From: Panulirus ornatus
Lineage: Eukaryota > Arthropoda > Malacostraca > Decapoda > Palinuridae
Assembly (NCBI RefSeq): GCF_036320965.1
Contig: NC_092241.1
Location: forward strand, 9,036,569-9,100,568
DNA length: 64,000 bases
Direction: 5' to 3'
Shown: piece after piece, positions 29,049 through 41,200 of the stretch
Layout: the number at the start of each line of letters is the position of its first letter
Position numbering within the stretch: position 1 is the stretch's first letter
Notes under the pieces: model-generated
The model's database searches: none
What the model saw: only the letters and a program-made list of their open reading frames with translations
What the model was told of the DNA's origin: nothing
Program-made: the position numbers and the translations under genes

Positions 29049-31937
29049 TATTATTATTTATTTTTTTTATTATACTTTGTCGCTGTCTCCCGCGTTTGCA
29101 AGGTAGCGCAAGGAAACAGACGAAAGAAATGGCCCAACCCCCCCCATACACATGTATGTACATACGTCCTTACACGCAAATATACATACCTACACAGCTT
29201 TCCATAGCTTACCCCAGACGCTTCACATGCCTTGATTCAATCCACTGACAGCACGTCAACCCCGGTATACCACATCGCTCCAATTCACTCTATTCCTTGC
29301 CCTCCTTTCACCCTCCTGCATGTTCAGGCCCCGATCACAGAAAATCTTTTTCACTCCATCTTTCCACCTCCAATTTGGTCTCCCTCTTCTCCTTGTTCCC
29401 TCCACCTCCGACACATATATCCTCTTGGTCAATCTTTCCTCACTCATCCTCTCCATGTGCCCAAACCACTTCAAAACACCCTCTTCTGCTCTCTCAACCA
29501 CACTCTTTTTATTTCCACACATCTCTCTTACCCTTACGTTACTCACTCGATCAAACCACCTCACACCACACATTGTCCTCAAACATCTCATTTCCAGCAC
29601 ATCCATCCTCCTGCGCACAACTCTATCCATAGCCCACGCCTCGCAACCATACAACATTGTTGGAACCACTATTCCTTCAAACATACCCATTTTTGCTTTC
29701 CGAGATAATGTTCTCGACTTCCACACATTCTTCAAGGCCCCCAGAATTTTCGCCCCCTCCCCCACCCTATGATCCACTTTCGCTTCCATGGTTCCATCCG
29801 CTGCCAGATCCACTCCCAGATATCTAAAACACTTCACTTCCTCCAGTTTTTCTCCATTCAAACTCACCTCCCAATTGACTTGACCCTCAACCCTACTGTA
29901 CCTAATAACCTTGCTCTTATTCACATTTACTCTTAACTTTCTTCTTCCACACACTTTACCAAACTCAGTCACCAGCTTCTGCAGTTTCTCACATGAATCA
30001 GCCACCAGCGCTGTATCATCAGCGAACAACAACTGACTCACTTCCCAAGCTCCCTCATCCCCAACAGACTTCATACTTGCCCCTCTTTCCAAAACTCTTG
30101 CATTTACCTGCCTAACAACCCCATCCATAAACAAATTAAACAACCATGGAGACATCACACACCCCTGCCGCAAACCTACATTCACTGAGAACCAATCACT
30201 TTCCTCTCTTCCTACACGTACACATGCCTTACATCCTCGATAAAAACTTTTCACTGCTTCTAACAACTTTCCTCCCACACCATATATTCTTAATACCTTC
30301 CACAGAGCATCTCTATCAACTCTATCATATGCCTTCTCCAGATCCATAAATGCTACATACAAATCCATTTGCTTTTCTAAGTATTTCTCACATACATTCT
30401 TCAAAGCAAACACCTGATCCACACATCCTCTACCACTTCTGAAACCACACTGCTCTTCCCCAATCTGATGCTCTGTACATGCCTTCACCCTCTCAATCAA
30501 TACCCTCCCATATAATTTACCAGGAATACTCAACAAACTTATACCTCTGTAATTTGAGCACTCACTCTTATCCCCTTTGCCTTTGTACAATGGCACTATG
30601 CACGCATTCCGCCAATCCTCAGGCACCTCACCATGAGTCATACATACATTAAATAACCTTACCAACCAGTCAACAATACAGTCACCCCCTTTTTTAATAA
30701 ATTCCACTGCAATACCATCCAAACCTGCTGCCTTGCCGGCTTTCATCTTCCGCAAAGCTTTCACTACCTCTTCTCTGTTTACCAAATCATTTTCCCTAAC
30801 CCTCTCACTTTGCACACCACCTCGACCAAAACACCCTATATCTGCCACTCTATCATCAAACACATTCAACAAACCTTCAAAATACTCACTCCATCTCCTT
30901 CTCACATCACCACTACTTGTTATCACCTCCCCATTTGCGCCCTTCACTGAAGTTCCCATTTGCTCCCTTGTCTTACGCACTTTATTTACCTCCTTCCAGA
31001 ACATCTTTTTATTCTCCCTAAAATTTAATGATACTCTCTCACCCCAACTCTCATTTGCCCTTTTTTTCACCTCTTGCACCTTTCTCTTGACCTCCTGTCT
31101 CTTTCTTTTATACATCTCCCACTCAATTGCATTTTTTCCCTGCAAAAATCGTCCAAATGCCTCTCTCTTCTCTTTCACTAATACTCTTACTTCTTCATCC
31201 CACCACTCACTACCCTTTCTAATCAACCCACCTCCCACTCTTCTCATGCCGTAAGCATCTTTTGCGCAATCCATCACTGATTCCCTAAATACATCCCATT
31301 CCTCCCCCACTCCCCTTACTTCCATTGTTCTCACCTTTTTCCATTCTGTACTCAGTCTCTCCTGGTACTTCCTCACACAGGTCTCCTTCTCAAGCTCACT
31401 TACTCTCACCACCCTCTTCACCCCAACATTCACTCTTCTTTTCTGAAAACCCATACAAATCTTCACCTTAGCCTCCACAAGATAATGATCAGACATCCCT
31501 CCAGTTGCACCTCTCAGCACATTAACATCCAAAAGTCTTTCTTTCGCACGCCTGTCAATTAACACGTAATCCAATAACGCTCTCTGGCCATCTCTCCTAC
31601 TTACATAAGTATACTTATGTATATCTCGCTTTTTAAACCAGGTATTCCCAATCATCAGTCCTTTTTCAGCACATAAATCTACAAGCTCTTCACCATTTCC
31701 ATTTACAACACTGAACACCCCATGTATACCAATTATTCCCTCAACTGCCACATTACTCACCTTTGCATTCAAATCACCCATCACTATGACCCGGTCTCGT
31801 GCATCAAAACCACTAACACACTCATTCAGCTGCTCCCAAAACACTTGCCTCTCTTGATCTTTCTTCTCATGCCCAGGTGCATATGCACCAATAATCACCC
31901 ACCTCTCTCCATCAACTTTCAGTTTTACCCATATTAA
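29049..31937 (-). mobile_element. LINE copy L13, nearly intact APE-RT retrotransposon
   Basis: This is the best-preserved copy. It is 5' truncated within the APE domain and carries an uninterrupted frame, a short-type 3' UTR (29062-29250) and a T/A-rich tail. The 12-bp target duplication GAAATTGTTTTA flanks it (29037-29048 and 31938-31949). Truncation plus a clean duplication indicate target-primed reverse transcription. The intact frame suggests a young insertion. Confidence 0.93.
29256..31898 (-). CDS. LINE polyprotein: APE endonuclease (partial) and reverse transcriptase
   Basis: About 880 codons are open without a stop; the open frame continues to a TAA at 31947-31949. No in-frame ATG precedes residue 40, so no real start is present and the copy lacks the first ~96 residues seen in the copy at 56.4 kb. 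Endonuclease motifs: GAYAPG (4-9), GDLNA (41-45), LLDYVLID (108-115) and SDH (136-138). RT motifs: GKAAGLDGI, YRGISLLS, CGFRSGRG, FMDLEKAYDRVD, GLRQGCVMSPWLFNLF and FADD at 625-628, the catalytic aspartates. The C-terminal GRPNWRWKDGVKKI block resembles the end of RTE-type elements. No separate ORF1 was seen, which also fits RTE. It is a transposon protein, not a host gene. Confidence 0.92.
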   Translation of the reverse strand: MIIGAYAPGHEKKDQERQVFWEQLNECVSGFDARDRVIVMGDLNAKVSNVAVEGIIGIHGVFSVVNGNGEELVDLCAEKGLMIGNTWFKKRDIHKYTYVSRRDGQRALLDYVLIDRRAKERLLDVNVLRGATGGMSDHYLVEAKVKICMGFQKRRVNVGVKRVVRVSELEKETCVRKYQERLSTEWKKVRTMEVRGVGEEWDVFRESVMDCAKDAYGMRRVGGGLIRKGSEWWDEEVRVLVKEKREAFGRFLQGKNAIEWEMYKRKRQEVKRKVQEVKKRANESWGERVSLNFRENKKMFWKEVNKVRKTREQMGTSVKGANGEVITSSGDVRRRWSEYFEGLLNVFDDRVADIGCFGRGGVQSERVRENDLVNREEVVKALRKMKAGKAAGLDGIAVEFIKKGGDCIVDWLVRLFNVCMTHGEVPEDWRNACIVPLYKGKGDKSECSNYRGISLLSIPGKLYGRVLIERVKACTEHQIGEEQCGFRSGRGCVDQVFALKNVCEKYLEKQMDLYVAFMDLEKAYDRVDRDALWKVLRIYGVGGKLLEAVKSFYRGCKACVRVGREESDWFSVNVGLRQGCVMSPWLFNLFMDGVVRQVNARVLERGASMKSVGDEGAWEVSQLLFADDTALVADSCEKLQKLVTEFGKVCGRRKLRVNVNKSKVIRYSRVEGQVNWEVSLNGEKLEEVKCFRYLGVDLAADGTMEAKVDHRVGEGAKILGALKNVWKSRTLSRKAKMGMFEGIVVPTMLYGCEAWAMDRVVRRRMDVLEMRCLRTMCGVRWFDRVSNVRVREMCGNKKSVVERAEEGVLKWFGHMERMSEERLTKRIYVSEVEGTRRRGRPNWRWKDGVKKIFCDRGLNMQEGERRARNRVNWSDVVYRG

Positions 31938-31949
31938 GAAATTGTTTTA

Positions 31950-33404
31950 GTTAGTCTGTTTTTAATAGGTTATTTTAGCTTAGCCAACAAAAAAAAGACA
32001 GCCTGTTTTGGTATCTTTGTGATGAATTGTGAAGAGAATTTGACAATTTGTGCCTCTCCACAAAAATATGAAATTGTTTGTGTGGGATTCATACTTTGAA
32101 CGTATGAATATTCAAGTATGTCTCTGGAGGAGAGTGTTTTGTTGAGATGAATCTTCCGTATTTGATTATTCTTGTGTATTTGGTCTCTGAAAAGTTATCT
32201 GTCCATTTGCTGACTTCACTTTCCATCCAAGTTGTTCTGTGACGGCCTTTGCATGCTACACACCTGCCTTAAAAACTGGAAAGAAAGAAACATTTATTAC
32301 TATTTTGATGTACTGGATACACATGTAAAGATATGATTTAAGAGTGGTAGCTGCAGTGCATACACTTACTGAAAATGTTTTGCTTTACCTGAGGTGAACT
32401 ACAGGTAGATCTCGACCAGATATATTAAGAAAATATCCAAAATCTGATTACCCTTGCATTAAAGATTTCTGCCTCTGGTGCTCGAGTTCCTGAAGTTTGA
32501 ATATTAGGTGAGAGTGCTCTGTACTTTTCTCTATGCTTTCTCTCCGTACTTTTGCCTACCACTGATTTGCCAACCTTGGTTTTGGGTATACATACTTAGA
32601 ACAATGAATACCATTTTACCTACCGTGGCATTAGGTTTTGGGTATTCATGGATTACCATAGCACAATAAAAGAATTCTGTGCATTAGGTTAGTGTCAAGT
32701 GGCTGAGTGCTGCTTGCAGCCCAGCCCAGCAGACTACCGTTGCTAGGGAGAAGCTGAAGTAGTGTCACAACCAGGCAGGCACTAGTAGCCACATGCTCGT
32801 CCAACAAGCTTGTAACTTTAATTGCAGCCGAAAGAAATTCCTTGTTTCTGTGCACACATACAAATTACCATGTGTGCTTTGTTGTTGCTTTCCTGCTCTA
32901 ATTTGCCTTTCATTCTTGCTTTCACCTTCAGTAATACTAACTCTATGATCAGATTTTTCTGATAATGATTCAGTAAAAAACTGAATGGGTGATCTTTCTG
33001 TGCATTTATATCATTATATCATAGTAGTTGAAAAACCACCTCATGCCACTTCACTATTTCTACAGTATTAGTAAAGCTTGCTTACATTGCACTCCTTTGC
33101 TTGAAGTCTGTGTATTGATATCTCCCTAGAATTTGATATCATAACTGCAAGATGTAGACAATATCCTGCAGAGATGAAGTAAGCTACATGAATGCTAATC
33201 ACTGTAGTGACAGGTAGTTAGGAAGATTGTAGACAATACCACTAATTGATGACATCAGGAACGACAGTAGCAGTGCAGTCTTTCAGCATAGAGAGAGGGC
33301 TGAAACATTTTGGGTAAATTTGTGTGGTTTTGTAGTGGGAAAGATTAGAAATTCTTGATGAAATAGATTTTTAGGTAGTTAGCTGCCAGACATATAATAT
33401 TTAC
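31950..33404. other. Intergenic DNA without recognised features
   Basis: AT-rich unique-looking sequence with no exon or repeat supported. Confidence 0.4.
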
Positions 33405-33862
33405 CTGTTTCTAAAACACTTCACTTCCTCCAACTTTTCTCTATTTAAACTCAGCCCAGGTATCTTGTCTGTCAACCCTGCTAAACCTAATAATTTTTCT
33501 TTTATTTACATTTACTCTCAACTTCTTCCTTTCACACACTATTTCAGACACAGTCACCAACTTCTGTAGTTTCTCACTCAAATCTGCCACCAGTGCTGTA
33601 TCATCAGCAAACAATAACTGACTCACTTCCCAGGTCCTCACATCCCCACAGACTGAATCCTTGCCCCTCTAACCAGACTTTCACATTTACCTCCATTACA
33701 TATTTCACACTTGATCGACATCCTGCGTTAGCAAGGTATTGCCGTGAATGAAACAAGGCCACATCTGCTCACATCCATTCTCTACCTGTCATATGTAGTG
33801 CACGGAAACCACAGCTCCTTGTCCACAACCAGGCGCTACAGACATTTCTGTGGCTTACCATG
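33405..33862 (-). mobile_element. Old LINE fragment L14
   Basis: It contains the RT FADDTALV region (about 33590-33615, - strand) and the NVNKRKIIRFSR block. An abrupt internal deletion then leads to 3' UTR segments (GTTAGCAAGGTATTGCC, CACGGAAACCACAGCTCC). It is diverged and broken. Confidence 0.7.
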
Positions 33863-34428
33863 TTGTTGATTGGTTATTGGTTGGTAAGGACTTTCAGTGT
33901 ATGTATTGATCATGGTGAGGTGCCTGAGGATTGGCATAATGCATTTATTGTGCCATTGTAAAAAGGCAAGGGATATAAAGGCGAGTGCTCAATTTACAGA
34001 GGTATGTCTTTTAAGTTTACTTGGTAAGTTGTATGGGAAGGTATTGATTGAGAGGGTGTAGGCATGTACAGAGCATCAGATTAGGGAGGAAGAGTATGGT
34101 TTCAGAAGTGGTGGAGGATGTGAGGATTAAGTGAAAAATACTTAGGAAAACAGATGGATTTGTATGTGGCACCTATGGATCTGGAGATTGCACATGATAG
34201 GGTTGATTGAGATGCTTTTTGGAAGGTCTCAAGAATACACGGTGTGGGAGGAAAACTGTTAGAAGCACTGAGAAGGTTTAGTCAGGGTGGGAGGGCTTGT
34301 GTAGGAATAGGAAGAGAGGAGAGTGAATGCTTTCCAGTGAACATTGGTCTGCAGCAGGGGTGTGTAATGTCACCATGGTTGTTCAGTTTGTTTATGGATT
34401 GGGTGGTGAAGAGGTAAATGTTAGAGTC
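33863..34428 (+). mobile_element. Old LINE fragment L15
   Basis: This + strand RT fragment runs from the VDWLV-like region through GEVPEDW, a decayed CGFRSG and DLEKAYD region to GLQQGCVMSPWLF and FMD. It abuts L14 head to head. Many indels; no usable frame. Confidence 0.7.
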
Positions 34429-34977
34429 TGAAGATACACTCCTTTAGAGTGTGAATCTCCTTGATGAGATTGCCCTCCTATACATCCGTTGATAATGGTT
34501 TGGTCTTACAAAGGTGACCGCTCATTCACAGCATTCTAAGTGCAAGCAGAGTTGTGATAGAGTTCATCAGTACTAAAATGGTCCTTGCAGATTGTGGTTT
34601 ACAGGTGCTAGGAATACAAACAGATGAGACAAGGGAACTGATTAGTATACTTTGAGTGTCCTTACTGGACATAGGCATTGGTAGACATTATCCACTTTCC
34701 ATCTCAGAAGTGTGATGCCTTCCCTTTTTATTTTAGCAAAGCAGTAAGGAATTATGTCTTTCTTAAAAGAGTCTCTCTTGAAACTAAAATGAAAAAGGAT
34801 TTCAGAGTGTTTCAGTTATAGAGATTCTCAGACCATTGCAGAGATCCATTATCATAGGTTCATGTGAAGTACCCCGATGAGAGTTGATAATGTTTGTAGC
34901 ATCTTTCTGTTGGAAGGAGAAAGGAAATGAAATGATATGAACACTGCACATTTAATGTTATTTTAGTAATTGTAACT
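34429..34977. other. Non-coding DNA without recognised features
   Basis: No repeat or exon was recognised. Confidence 0.4.
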
Positions 34978-36857
34978 ATTTTATTTATTTATTTATTTGT
35001 TTTGCTTTGTCGCTGTCTCCCGCGTTAGCAAGGTAGCGCAAGGAAATAGACGAAAGAATGGCCCAACCCACCCACATACACATGTATATACATACAAGTC
35101 CACACATGCACATATACATACCTATACATCTCAACATATACATATATATACACACACAGACATATACATGTATACACATGTACATAATTCATACTGTCTG
35201 CCTTTATTCATTCCCATTGCCACCTCGCCACACGTGAAATAACAACCCCCTCCCCCTCATGTGCGCGAGGTAGCGCTAGGAAAAGACAACAAAGGCCACA
35301 TTCGCTCACACTCAGTCTCTAGCTGTCATGTAATAATGCACTGAAACCACAGCTCCCTTTCCACATCCAGGCCCCACAGAACTTTCTATGGTTTACGCCA
35401 GACGCTTCACATGCCCTGGTTCAATCCATTGACAGCACGTCGACCCCGGTATACCACATCATTCCAATTCACTCTATTCCTTGCACGCCTTTCACCCTCC
35501 TGTATGTTCAGGCCCTGATCACTCAAAATCTTTTTCACTCCTTCTTTCCACCTCCAATTTGGTCTCCCACATCTCCTCGTTCCCTCCAACTCTGACACAT
35601 ATATTCTCTTGGTCAATCTTTCCTCTCTCATTCTCTCAATGTGACCAAACCATTTCAAAACACCCTCTTCTCTTCTCTCAATCACACTCTTTTTATTACC
35701 ACACATCTTTCATACCCTATTATTACTTACTCGATCAAACCACCTCACACCACATATTGTCCTCAAACATCTCATTTCCAGCACATCCACCCTCCTCCGT
35801 ACAACTTTATCCATAGCCCACGCCTTGCAACCATATGACATTGTTGGAACCACTATTCCTTCAAACATACCCATTTTTGCTTTCCGAGATAATGTTCTCA
35901 ACTTCCACACATTCTTCAACGCTCCCAGAACTTTCGCCCCCTCCCCCACCCTATGATTCACTTCCGCTTCCATGGTTCCATCCGCTGCCAAATCCACTCC
36001 CAGGTATCTAAAACACTTCACTTCCCCCAGTTTTTCTCCATTCAAACTTACCTCCCAGTTGACTTGTCCCTCAACCCTACTGTACCTAATGACCTTGCTC
36101 TTATTCACATTTACTCTCAGCTTTCTTCTTTCACACACTTTACCAAACTCAGTCACCAGCTTCTGCAGTTTCTCACATGAATCAGCCACCAGCACTGTAT
36201 CATCAGCGAACAACAACTGACTCACTTCCCAAGCTCTTCCATCCGCAACAGACTGCATACTTGCCCCTCTTTCCAAAACTCTTGAATTCACCTCCCTAAC
36301 AACCCCATCCATAAACAAATTAAACAGCCATGGAGACATCACACACCCCTGTTGCAAACCTTCATTCACTGAGAACCAATCACTTTCCTCTCTTCCTACA
36401 CGTACACATGCCTTACATCCTCGATAAAAACTTTTCACTGCTTCTAACAACTTGCCTCCCTTACCATATATTCTTAATACCTTCCACAGAGCATCTCTGT
36501 CAACTCTGTCATATGCCTTCTCCAGATCCATAAATGCTACATACAAATCCATGTGCTTTTCTAAGTATTTCTCACATTCTTCAAAGCAAACACCTGATCC
36601 ACACATCCTCTACCACTTCTGAAACCACACTGCTCTTCCCCAATCTGATGCTCTGTACATGCCTTCACCCTCTCAGTCAATATCCTCCCATATAATTTCC
36701 CAGGAATACTCAACAAACTTATACCTCTGTAATTTGAGCACTCACTTTTATCCCCTTTGCCTTTGTACAATGGCACTATGCTAGCATTCCGCCAGTCCTC
36801 AGGCACCTCACTATGAGTCATACATACATTAAATAACCTTACCAACCAGTCAACAAT
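34978..36857 (-). mobile_element. LINE copy L16, long-tail type
   Basis: 5' truncated at the VDWLVRLFN region (about 36857). It has a (TTTA)n-type tail at 34978-35000 and the long 3' UTR. Damage is light: a 4-nt deletion near 36577 and one in-frame TGA near 35707, with the reading frame otherwise conserved from 36606 to 35407, including FADDTVLV. Confidence 0.88.
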
Positions 36858-37628
36858 TATTATTGATATCCTTGTATGAGATTAACTATGCAATTAAAGT
36901 TAACATTTCTTTCCATAACTACAGTTGCATTGTTGTTTAAAACGCTAATAAACTTTAGTTGCAAAAATGATGTAACCAGGCTATGCCTGCAAGAGGTTAC
37001 ATGGCAAGAAAAAGTCATTTCAGTGGTCTCATCAAGGATCTTATCACTAGTGGAGTCCATCACTTCCAAGGTTCTGATAGTGCCGCAGCCTTGAAGCTGC
37101 AGAAGCCTTGTATAAGGGGTCCTGAGGTTATATATGTTAGTGATAATATTGGAAAAAGAAAACAACAGTAGTTATTATTTGATCTGCTATCAGGTCCTCT
37201 TGGCAAAATTCATGGTTTTGAAGCTGCTCAGCCACAGGGTTGCTAGAGTGGAGACATTAGAGTAGTAAAATCCAAAGAAGTGTACAAATGAGTTATACAA
37301 TGTAAATAACCATTAGCTATATAATTAAAGTTGCATAGTGTATGATTAAAAGCAAGAGTTTTTATTTTCATAATACATGATTATTTATATCACAGAAAAT
37401 TATGTGGAGAGGGAATTTCAACAAAAAGATCCTTGAGATCTTAGAGATTTAAGATAGTGTGATGAATGTTGATACAAAAAAGTTAGTTTTGAGCACTGTG
37501 ATGTGAAGTGCAACAACCTTAAGTGATACAAGACTATGAAATTTAACTGTTTACAGTGCCTGAAACTATATCAATATTTGTCACAAAAGGACTTTATATG
37601 TATTCATTAGTTTATGTTGAATATTTCA
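36858..37628. other. Non-coding DNA between L16 and the 1.6-kb array
   Basis: A 62-codon open frame at 36983-37171 was not recognised. No other feature is supported. Confidence 0.35.
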
Positions 37629-37883
37629 GGTTCCTTCAGGAAAATTTCTTGAAGACAAACAGCTTTTGACTCTCTTTTGAAAGACTTTACATCGTCAGAT
37701 TAACTTGTAAACCATGAGGATTCTACTTTATCATTATATCCATCTTGAGTTTAATTATTGAGTGGATGTGTTCTTAATCATTATGTGTATTTTATGTTTA
37801 TATGGTATGTGCTATAATAAGGTCTATTGACTGTACTGCAATTGTATTTCAAATAATGCACGTGCCCATCAAACCGGGAATAG

Positions 37884-37896
37884 TGACCTTTGACCC
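37884..37896 (-). promoter_or_regulatory. DR1 nuclear-receptor-type motif, unit 1
   Basis: TGACCTTTGACCC, which on the other strand is a direct repeat of two AGGTCA-like half-sites with one spacer base, the consensus for HNF4, RXR/USP and COUP-TF proteins. A further GACCTT half-site follows within 10 bp. Exact copies occur at 39620, 41188, 42736 and 46265. Confidence 0.55.
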
Positions 37897-39619
37897 CCCG
37901 ACCTTAGCAGCAGTAGAAATAAGACAAAATTATGTCTTCTTATTCTCCACCTGGAGTTAACAAGCCTGGAATATTTGATAAATAAATGTGGAATAGTCCT
38001 TCACAGAATGGAATATATATACTATTGTGTATGAATATTTCATTACAGGTATGTGTTAACACAAAATTGGTGATGAGGCTGGGATAAGTGATACATATTG
38101 ATACATGAAGTGAAATACACCTTCACACTGTGGAATATACACCATAGTTTATAAAAACTTCATTACAGGTATGTGGTAATGCAACATTGGTGATGAAGGT
38201 GGATGACTCCACATAGCAGCATGGATGTTAATGGTCATGATTCCATTCGTAATTACAAAATGGCACCACCTTAATCTAGAGAAAGAAGAGAAGCCACAAC
38301 AATCCTGAAAAGGTAGCCACAGAGGGAACAGTATACCCCTGTAACAACAACAAGAATGCCTATACATATATCCCAGTCCCATCCTGCCCAGCTTCACCAG
38401 TGCTAGACTGTAGACTTCCTAGCCAACCTCTCCATATCCAAGGTCAGTACTTCAAGCAGCAACACTTTTCTGTGTTAAAGGTCAAAGCCTTTTTGTATTT
38501 ATGTAAGACCTGTTAAATCTGAGATCCTGAGTTAGTTAATGTGTATAATGGCTCAAAAGATGATAAATCTATTTATATATCAATATCTCTGAGGCCCATT
38601 ACCTCCAGGATCTCCCATCGGTTGGGTGGCCATGGGAAAGTCTAAGGCCCATTACCTCCAGGAACTCCCATCAGTGTGGTGGCCATGGGAAAGTCTATTT
38701 ACTGATGACCTTTACATGCCTCCCTCGCATACACCATTCCATGCATTCTCCCACCATTTCTCTTCCTCCATGTTCCTTCCACTTTATTTCCCCGTGTCAT
38801 GCCTAGAAAGGTGCTGCATATTTTAAAATAATGCATCAGTTGTGAGAAATCAGAAGTATTTGCACCATGTAGGTTCAGTTGTATGGATCTGCATCCACCA
38901 TGACACAATATACTTGGATGCTAACATGTTACATAATGTAACAGACTCGTGAGTTTACAGATCTCGGTGAACAATAGCTGAGAGTTTCTGTGGCAGATAT
39001 CCTAATGTAATCAGAACTGCTTTACTTAGGGAGAAAGTTCGATGTAGAAACTTTTCTGAAAATTGCTTAAAGTATGGAGGTTGCTTTACACTAAACACAA
39101 AATGTAGTTGATGGTAATACATCTCTTACAAAAAGTGTGTTGGCAATAAAGAATGAGCACAGGGATTAGGGAAAGCAGAGTTGTACAGTAGTACAGTTAA
39201 GGGTGAAGGTAGGTCATTGGGAAAACTGCAGAAGGCTGACAGTACAAATTGCATCTCATAAGTTGTTTTTGGTGTGGTTATGAGGGACATCATCCTACTG
39301 ATGGGAATAAATGCCTTGCCACTGAAAAAAGATTGCCGCAGATGTAATATTTGTAAGTTTCCTTCAGGTTCCTTCCGGAAATTTTGCTGAAGACAAACAG
39401 CTTTTGACTCTTTTGAAAGACTTTACATCTTCAGATTGACTTTTATACCATGAAGATTATACTTTATCATTATATCCATCTTGAGTTTCAGTTGTTGTGT
39501 GGGTGTGTTGTTATCATTATGTGTATTTTATGTTTATATTGTATGTGCTGTAATAAGGTCTATTGACTGTACTGCAGTTGTATTTCAAATGATGGACGTG
39601 CCCATCAAACCGGGAATAG

Positions 39620-39632
39620 TGACCTTTGACCC
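39620..39632 (-). promoter_or_regulatory. DR1 motif, unit 2
   Basis: Same 13-bp motif at the same place in unit 2. Confidence 0.5.
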
Positions 39633-41187
39633 CCCGACCTTAGCAACAGCAGAAATAAGACAAAATTATGTTTTCTTATTCTCCACCTAGAGTTAACAAG
39701 CCTGGGATATTTGATAGATATAAGTGGAATAGTCCTTCACAGAATGGAATATATATACTATTGTGTATGAATATTTCATTACAGGTATGTGTTAACACAA
39801 AGGTGATAAGGCTGGGATAAGTGATACATATTGATACATGAAGTGGAATACACCTTCACACTGTGGAATATACACCATAGTTTATAAATGCTTCATTACA
39901 GGTATGTGGTAATGCAACATTGGTTCCACAGAGGGAACAGTATACCCCTGTAACAACAAGAATGCCTCTACATATATCCTGCCCAGCTTCAAAAGTGCTA
40001 AACTGTAGACTCCCTAGCCAACCTCTCCATATCCAAGGTCAGTACTCAAGCAGCAACACTTTTTTGTGTTAAAGGCCAAAGCCTTTTTGTATTTACGTAA
40101 GACCTATTAAAACTGAGATCCTGAGTTAGTTAATGTGTATAATGGCTCAAAAGATGATAAATCTATTTATATATCAATATCTCTGAGGCCTATTACCTCC
40201 AGGAACTCCCATCAGTGGAGTGGCCATGGGAAAGTCTAAGGCCCATTACTTCCAGGAACTCCCATCAGTGGGGTGGCCATGGGAAAGTCTCAATTTACTG
40301 ATGACCTGTACATGCCTCCCTCGCATACACCATTCAATGCATTCTCCCACCATTTCTCTTCCTCCATGTACTTTCCACTTTATTTCCCCATGTCATGCCT
40401 AGAAAGGTGCTGCATATTTTAAAATAATGCATCAGTTGTGAGAAATCAGAAGTATTTGCACCATGTAGGTTCAGTTGTATCCACCATGACACAATATACT
40501 TGGATGCCAACATGTTACATAATGTAACAGACTCGTGAGTTTACAGATCTCGGTGAATAATAGCTGAGAGTTTCTGTGGCAGATATCCTAATGTAATCAG
40601 AACTGCTTTACTTTGGGAGAGAGTTTGATGTAGAAACTTTTCTGAAAATTGCTTAAAGTATGGAGGTTGCTTTACACTAAACACAAAATGTAGTTGATGG
40701 TAATACATCTCTTACAAAAAGTGTGTTGGCAATAAAGAATGAGCACAAGGATTAGGGAAAGCAGAGTTGTACAGTAGTATAGTTAAGGGTAGAGGTGGGT
40801 CATTGGGAAAACTGCAGAAGGCTGACAGTACAAATTGCATCTCATAAGTTGTTTTTGGTGTGGTTATGAGGGACATCATCCTACTATGGAAATAAATGCC
40901 TTGCCACTGAAAAAAGATTGCCGCAGATGTTATATTTGTAAGTTTCCTTCAGGTTCCTTCCGGAAATTTTCCTGAAGACAAACAGCTTTTGACTCTCATT
41001 TGAAAGACTTTACATTGTCAGATTGACTTTTATACCATGAGGATTCTACTTTATCATTATATCCATCTTGAGTTTCAGTTGTTGTGTGGGTGTGTTGTTA
41101 TCATTATGTGTATTTTATGTTTATATTGTATGTGCTGTACTGCAGTTGTATTTCAAATGATGGATGTGCCCATCAAACCGGGAATAG

Positions 41188-41200
41188 TGACCTTTGACCC
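41188..41200 (-). promoter_or_regulatory. DR1 motif, unit 3
   Basis: Same 13-bp motif; the C run after it is one base shorter than in unit 1. Confidence 0.5.

Noticed and set aside
29320..29772. 150-codon + strand frame repeated at 19612, 44321, 51250 and (reverse) 54663
   Set aside because: It is antisense to the conserved LINE C-terminal region. Its conservation follows from the sense ORF.
36983..37171. 62-codon frame with some coding flavour (GLIKDLITSGVHHFQGS...)
   Set aside because: No family recognised, poor splice sites and no partner exon; could be an old transposon remnant.
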